Of a stretch of DNA of 7,869 nucleotides, positions 6,228 through 7,869 are shown piece by piece; within the stretch, counting starts at the first letter, position 1; the number at the start of each line of letters is the position of its first letter. Origin of the DNA: an uncultured Ruminococcus sp. Lineage in GTDB: Bacteria; Bacillota; Clostridia; Oscillospirales; Ruminococcaceae. Under the pieces are notes generated by a model. The model searched no databases, had not been told where the DNA came from, and saw nothing but the letters and a program-made list of their open reading frames with translations. A program made the translations under genes and the position numbers. The stretch spans positions 1 to 7,869 of the forward strand of contig USCU01000048.1 of NCBI GenBank assembly GCA_900553335.1, given 5' to 3'.

Positions 6228-7559
6228 TTATGCGTAATGATATTTTTGTCTCATTTTTATAAGTAACAATACTGTAATTATCATTGACATGATTTCAGCA
6301 GCAATGATGGAGAGCCATATTCCGTCAATGCCAAGGAATATCGGAAGTATCAGCACTGCCGCAATTTGAAATACCAGTGTACGCAAAAACGAAATAAGAG
6401 CAGAAATAAGACCGTTGTTGAGAGCGGTAAAGAATGACGAACCGAAAATAGAAATACCTGCGAAAAGAAATGAAAAGGAGAAGATCCTGAATCCTCTAAG
6501 TGTTAATTTGAGCAGCTCGGCGTCATAACCTACAAAGATCTTTGCCAGCGGATATGCAAGAAGCTCTGCAAGAGCAAGCATACATACAGAGAAAGTTCCG
6601 ATGATCACAAAACTCTTTTTCAGAATGCTTTTTAGCTCGGCGCTATTCTCTGCACCGTAATTATAGCTTGTAATCGGAGCTGAGCCGACAGAATATCCGA
6701 TAAATGCTGCAAGGAAAATCATATTGACATACATCAGTACTCCGTATGCCGCAACTCCGTCCTCTCCTGCATATTTAATCAATTGCACATTATAAAGCAT
6801 GCTTACAATAGACATGGAGATGTTTGACATCAGCTCAGATGAGCCGTTGGTGCAGGCTTTAAGCAGAGATCTTCCGTCAAATTTGGTTTTTGTCAGTCTG
6901 AGTAAGCTTGTGTTTGGACGGCTGAAATAAATTAGGGGAATAATGCCTCCGACTGCCTGACTTATGGCGGTTGCAGCCGCAGCGCCGACTAATCCCCAGT
7001 CAAATACCGCAATAAACACCGCATCTAATACCATGTTTGTCACTCCGGCGGTCACTGTAACGCCAAGACCGAGCTGAGGTTTTTCCGCCGTAGCGAAAAA
7101 AGTTTGAAATTCGTATTGCAGCATATAAAAAGGAAGCGCCATCAGAATTATTCTTCCGTAGGTAACGCAGTTGTCAAGCATTTCCTCCTCTGCGCCGAGG
7201 AAAGAGGCGACAGGCCTAATAAAAATGATTCCCAGCGCAGCAATGACAATACCGCAAAGCGCTGTTACATACACGAACAACGAAAATAGCTGATTTGCTT
7301 TGTCGGCTTTTCCCTCTCCCATGGTTTTGGCTATAAGCGCACCGCCGCCTGTGCCGAACATAAATCCTACGGAGCCGAGTATCATTAAAAACGGCATAAT
7401 AAAGTTTACAGCGGCAAAAGGAGTTTTTCCTACAAAGTTTGAAACAAAAAATCCGTCCACTACGCCGTAGATTGATGTGAACATCATCATTACAATTGAC
7501 GGCAAAACGAATCGTATAAGACGTGAATAATTAAAGCGATCGGATAGATTGATTTTCAT
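6228..7559 (-). CDS. MATE family multidrug efflux transporter (MepA-like)
   Basis: This is an inner-membrane antiporter that exports cationic drugs or metabolites using a Na+ or H+ gradient. From the chosen start the protein is 443 aa and almost wholly hydrophobic, consistent with the twelve helices of MATE proteins in two homologous halves. Family-like segments include SIYGVVDGFFVSNFVG (29-44), GTGGGALIAKTMGEG (69-83), GSSELMSNISMSIVSMLYN (239-257, start of the second half), SAPITSYNYGAEN (293-305) and FFTALNNG (376-383). Resemblance is closest to MepA-type MATE proteins; the substrate cannot be read from the sequence. The start is the ATG at 7557-7559, with AGGGGA (7566-7571) six bases upstream. 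The frame stays open 20 codons further up, but that stretch translates the terminator hairpin. The terminator and hairpins just upstream suggest control by transcription attenuation. Confidence 0.92.
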   Translation of the reverse strand: MKINLSDRFNYSRLIRFVLPSIVMMMFTSIYGVVDGFFVSNFVGKTPFAAVNFIMPFLMILGSVGFMFGTGGGALIAKTMGEGKADKANQLFSLFVYVTALCGIVIAALGIIFIRPVASFLGAEEEMLDNCVTYGRIILMALPFYMLQYEFQTFFATAEKPQLGLGVTVTAGVTNMVLDAVFIAVFDWGLVGAAAATAISQAVGGIIPLIYFSRPNTSLLRLTKTKFDGRSLLKACTNGSSELMSNISMSIVSMLYNVQLIKYAGEDGVAAYGVLMYVNMIFLAAFIGYSVGSAPITSYNYGAENSAELKSILKKSFVIIGTFSVCMLALAELLAYPLAKIFVGYDAELLKLTLRGFRIFSFSFLFAGISIFGSSFFTALNNGLISALISFLRTLVFQIAAVLILPIFLGIDGIWLSIIAAEIMSMIITVLLLIKMRQKYHYA

Positions 7560-7565
7560 GTTCTT

Positions 7566-7571
7566 TCCCCT
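7566..7571 (-). promoter_or_regulatory. MATE gene ribosome binding site (decides start)
   Basis: AGGGGA on the minus strand is six bases before the ATG at 7559. The upstream in-frame ATG at 7619 would place the intrinsic terminator inside the coding region and has no good site, so it is rejected. Confidence 0.8.
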
Positions 7572-7585
7572 TTCAGAATTTTTGT

Positions 7586-7617
7586 AAATAAAAAAAGCGT
7601 CCGGTAAAACCGAGCGC
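7586..7617 (-). terminator. Intrinsic terminator in the MATE leader
   Basis: On the minus strand GCGCTCGGT (7617-7609) pairs with ACCGGACGC (7605-7597), with one mismatch and one wobble and a 3-nt loop. It is followed by U7 (7596-7590), A and UUU. It lies 27 nt before the MATE ATG, so it would cut off that gene unless disrupted. An alternative pairing CGAG-TGCG-CTCG (7623-7612) would trap the left arm and could act as an antiterminator. Confidence 0.85.
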
Positions 7618-7668
7618 ACTCGACATCTTATCGACTTTACAATTCCGATTGTTGGTCCTCCGATGACC
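7618..7668 (-). promoter_or_regulatory. Candidate riboswitch leader of the MATE gene
   Basis: On the minus strand, between the upstream stop codon and the terminator, there are two adjacent hairpins. One is GGTC-ATCGGAG-GACC (7668-7654). The other is ACAAT-CGGA-ATTGT (7652-7639), a perfect 5-bp stem. CGGA occurs in both loops. A linker AAAGTCGATAAGATGTCGA follows and leads into the terminator. The layout of two short hairpins plus a terminator before a MATE gene in a Clostridia genome fits what I recall of the mepA motif (guanidine-IV riboswitch). I cannot confirm the consensus from memory. It could instead be another efflux-controlling RNA or a protein-binding attenuator. Confidence 0.55.
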
Positions 7669-7685
7669 TATTTAATTTTAAAAAA

Positions 7686-7869
7686 TTAAGAACCTCTTTT
7701 TGCCTTGCGTTTTCTTGTAGAAATAAGAGCTATAACAGCACCCGCAAAGGAAACTACTGCCGCAGATGACAAACCAATAACAAGTGGCATTGCAAATCCC
7801 GGAACCTTATACTTTTCTGAATAATTATAAATTACATAAATATCATTCTCAGTATAGACACCGTTAGCA
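7686..7869 (-). CDS. C-terminal tail of a membrane-anchored protein (partial)
   Basis: Sixty codons of an open frame enter from the window end and stop at TAA (7688-7686). The first approximately 20 residues (ANGVYTENDIYVIYNYSEKY) look like an extracellular beta-rich segment. They are followed by one transmembrane helix (about residues 26-49: MPLVIGLSSAAVVSFAGAVIALIS) and a basic tail, TRKRKAKRGS. This is the layout of a secreted protein held in the membrane by its C-terminus. No LPXTG-type sortase motif precedes the helix. The protein's function cannot be told from this fragment. Its stop is only 18 nt before the first leader hairpin of the MATE gene. Confidence 0.75.
   Translation of the reverse strand, partial: ANGVYTENDIYVIYNYSEKYKVPGFAMPLVIGLSSAAVVSFAGAVIALISTRKRKAKRGS

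Noticed and set aside
7560..7619. 20-residue N-terminal extension of the MATE protein
   Set aside because: It translates the intrinsic terminator and the ribosome site; the ATG at 7559 is properly spaced from AGGGGA.
7639..7668. Guanidine-II (mini-ykkC) riboswitch
   Set aside because: Two small hairpins are present, but the loops read CGGA rather than the ACGR expected of that class.
7672..7689. Perfect AT-only palindrome at the end of the membrane-tail gene as a terminator
   Set aside because: The 8-bp stem has no G-C pairs and a two-base loop, too weak for an intrinsic terminator; it may simply be AT-rich spacer.

Overview
The window is a piece of a Clostridia genome assembly, probably an anaerobic spore-former of the Oscillospiraceae/Ruminococcus type. 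The evidence is moderately AT-rich DNA, a pair of small CotF-type spore coat genes, the Firmicutes order comEC-holA, an RNase M5-like protein with a DUF4093-type C-terminus, and an aspartate carbamoyltransferase with a fused PyrI-like zinc domain. No rRNA, tRNA, CRISPR array, insertion sequence or phage gene was found. Bases 1-49 are not biological: they are the end of an Illumina P7 oligo, an 8-base index and the Nextera/Tn5 read-2 adapter, left at the contig end.

Layout. 50-502 (-) is the N-terminal part of a membrane-anchored Amidase_3 N-acetylmuramoyl-L-alanine amidase, cut off by the adapter. 536-1609 (-) is pyrB with the zinc domain. 1610-1877 is a non-coding stretch with a dispersed repeat copy and tandem hairpins. 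1878-2456 (-) is an RNase M5-like Toprim protein, translationally coupled (TAATG) to holA at 2456-3505 (-), which has its own near-consensus promoter. 3600-5471 (-) is comEC, whose C-terminal metallo-beta-lactamase-like domain has lost its metal-binding motif. 5472-5746 is the divergent spacer. It holds a consensus sigma-A promoter for comEC, a second copy of the repeat inside the predicted comEC leader, and the upstream region of the cot genes. 5747-5920 (+) and 5938-6186 (+) encode two small spore coat proteins of 57 and 82 aa. They are separated by a bidirectional terminator from the convergent MATE efflux gene at 6228-7559 (-). Upstream of the MATE gene are two small hairpins and an intrinsic terminator, a riboswitch-like leader. 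7686-7869 (-) is the C-terminal tail of a membrane-anchored protein.

How the genes work together. Most of the window is ordinary core genome: pyrimidine synthesis, cell-wall hydrolysis, DNA replication, 5S rRNA maturation, DNA uptake and spore coat. The most interesting parts are non-coding. One is the leader of the MATE gene, possibly a guanidine-IV (mepA motif) riboswitch. The other is a diverged inverted pair of roughly 88-nt repeats with a conserved, partly compensated hairpin. No clear new multi-gene system is visible.
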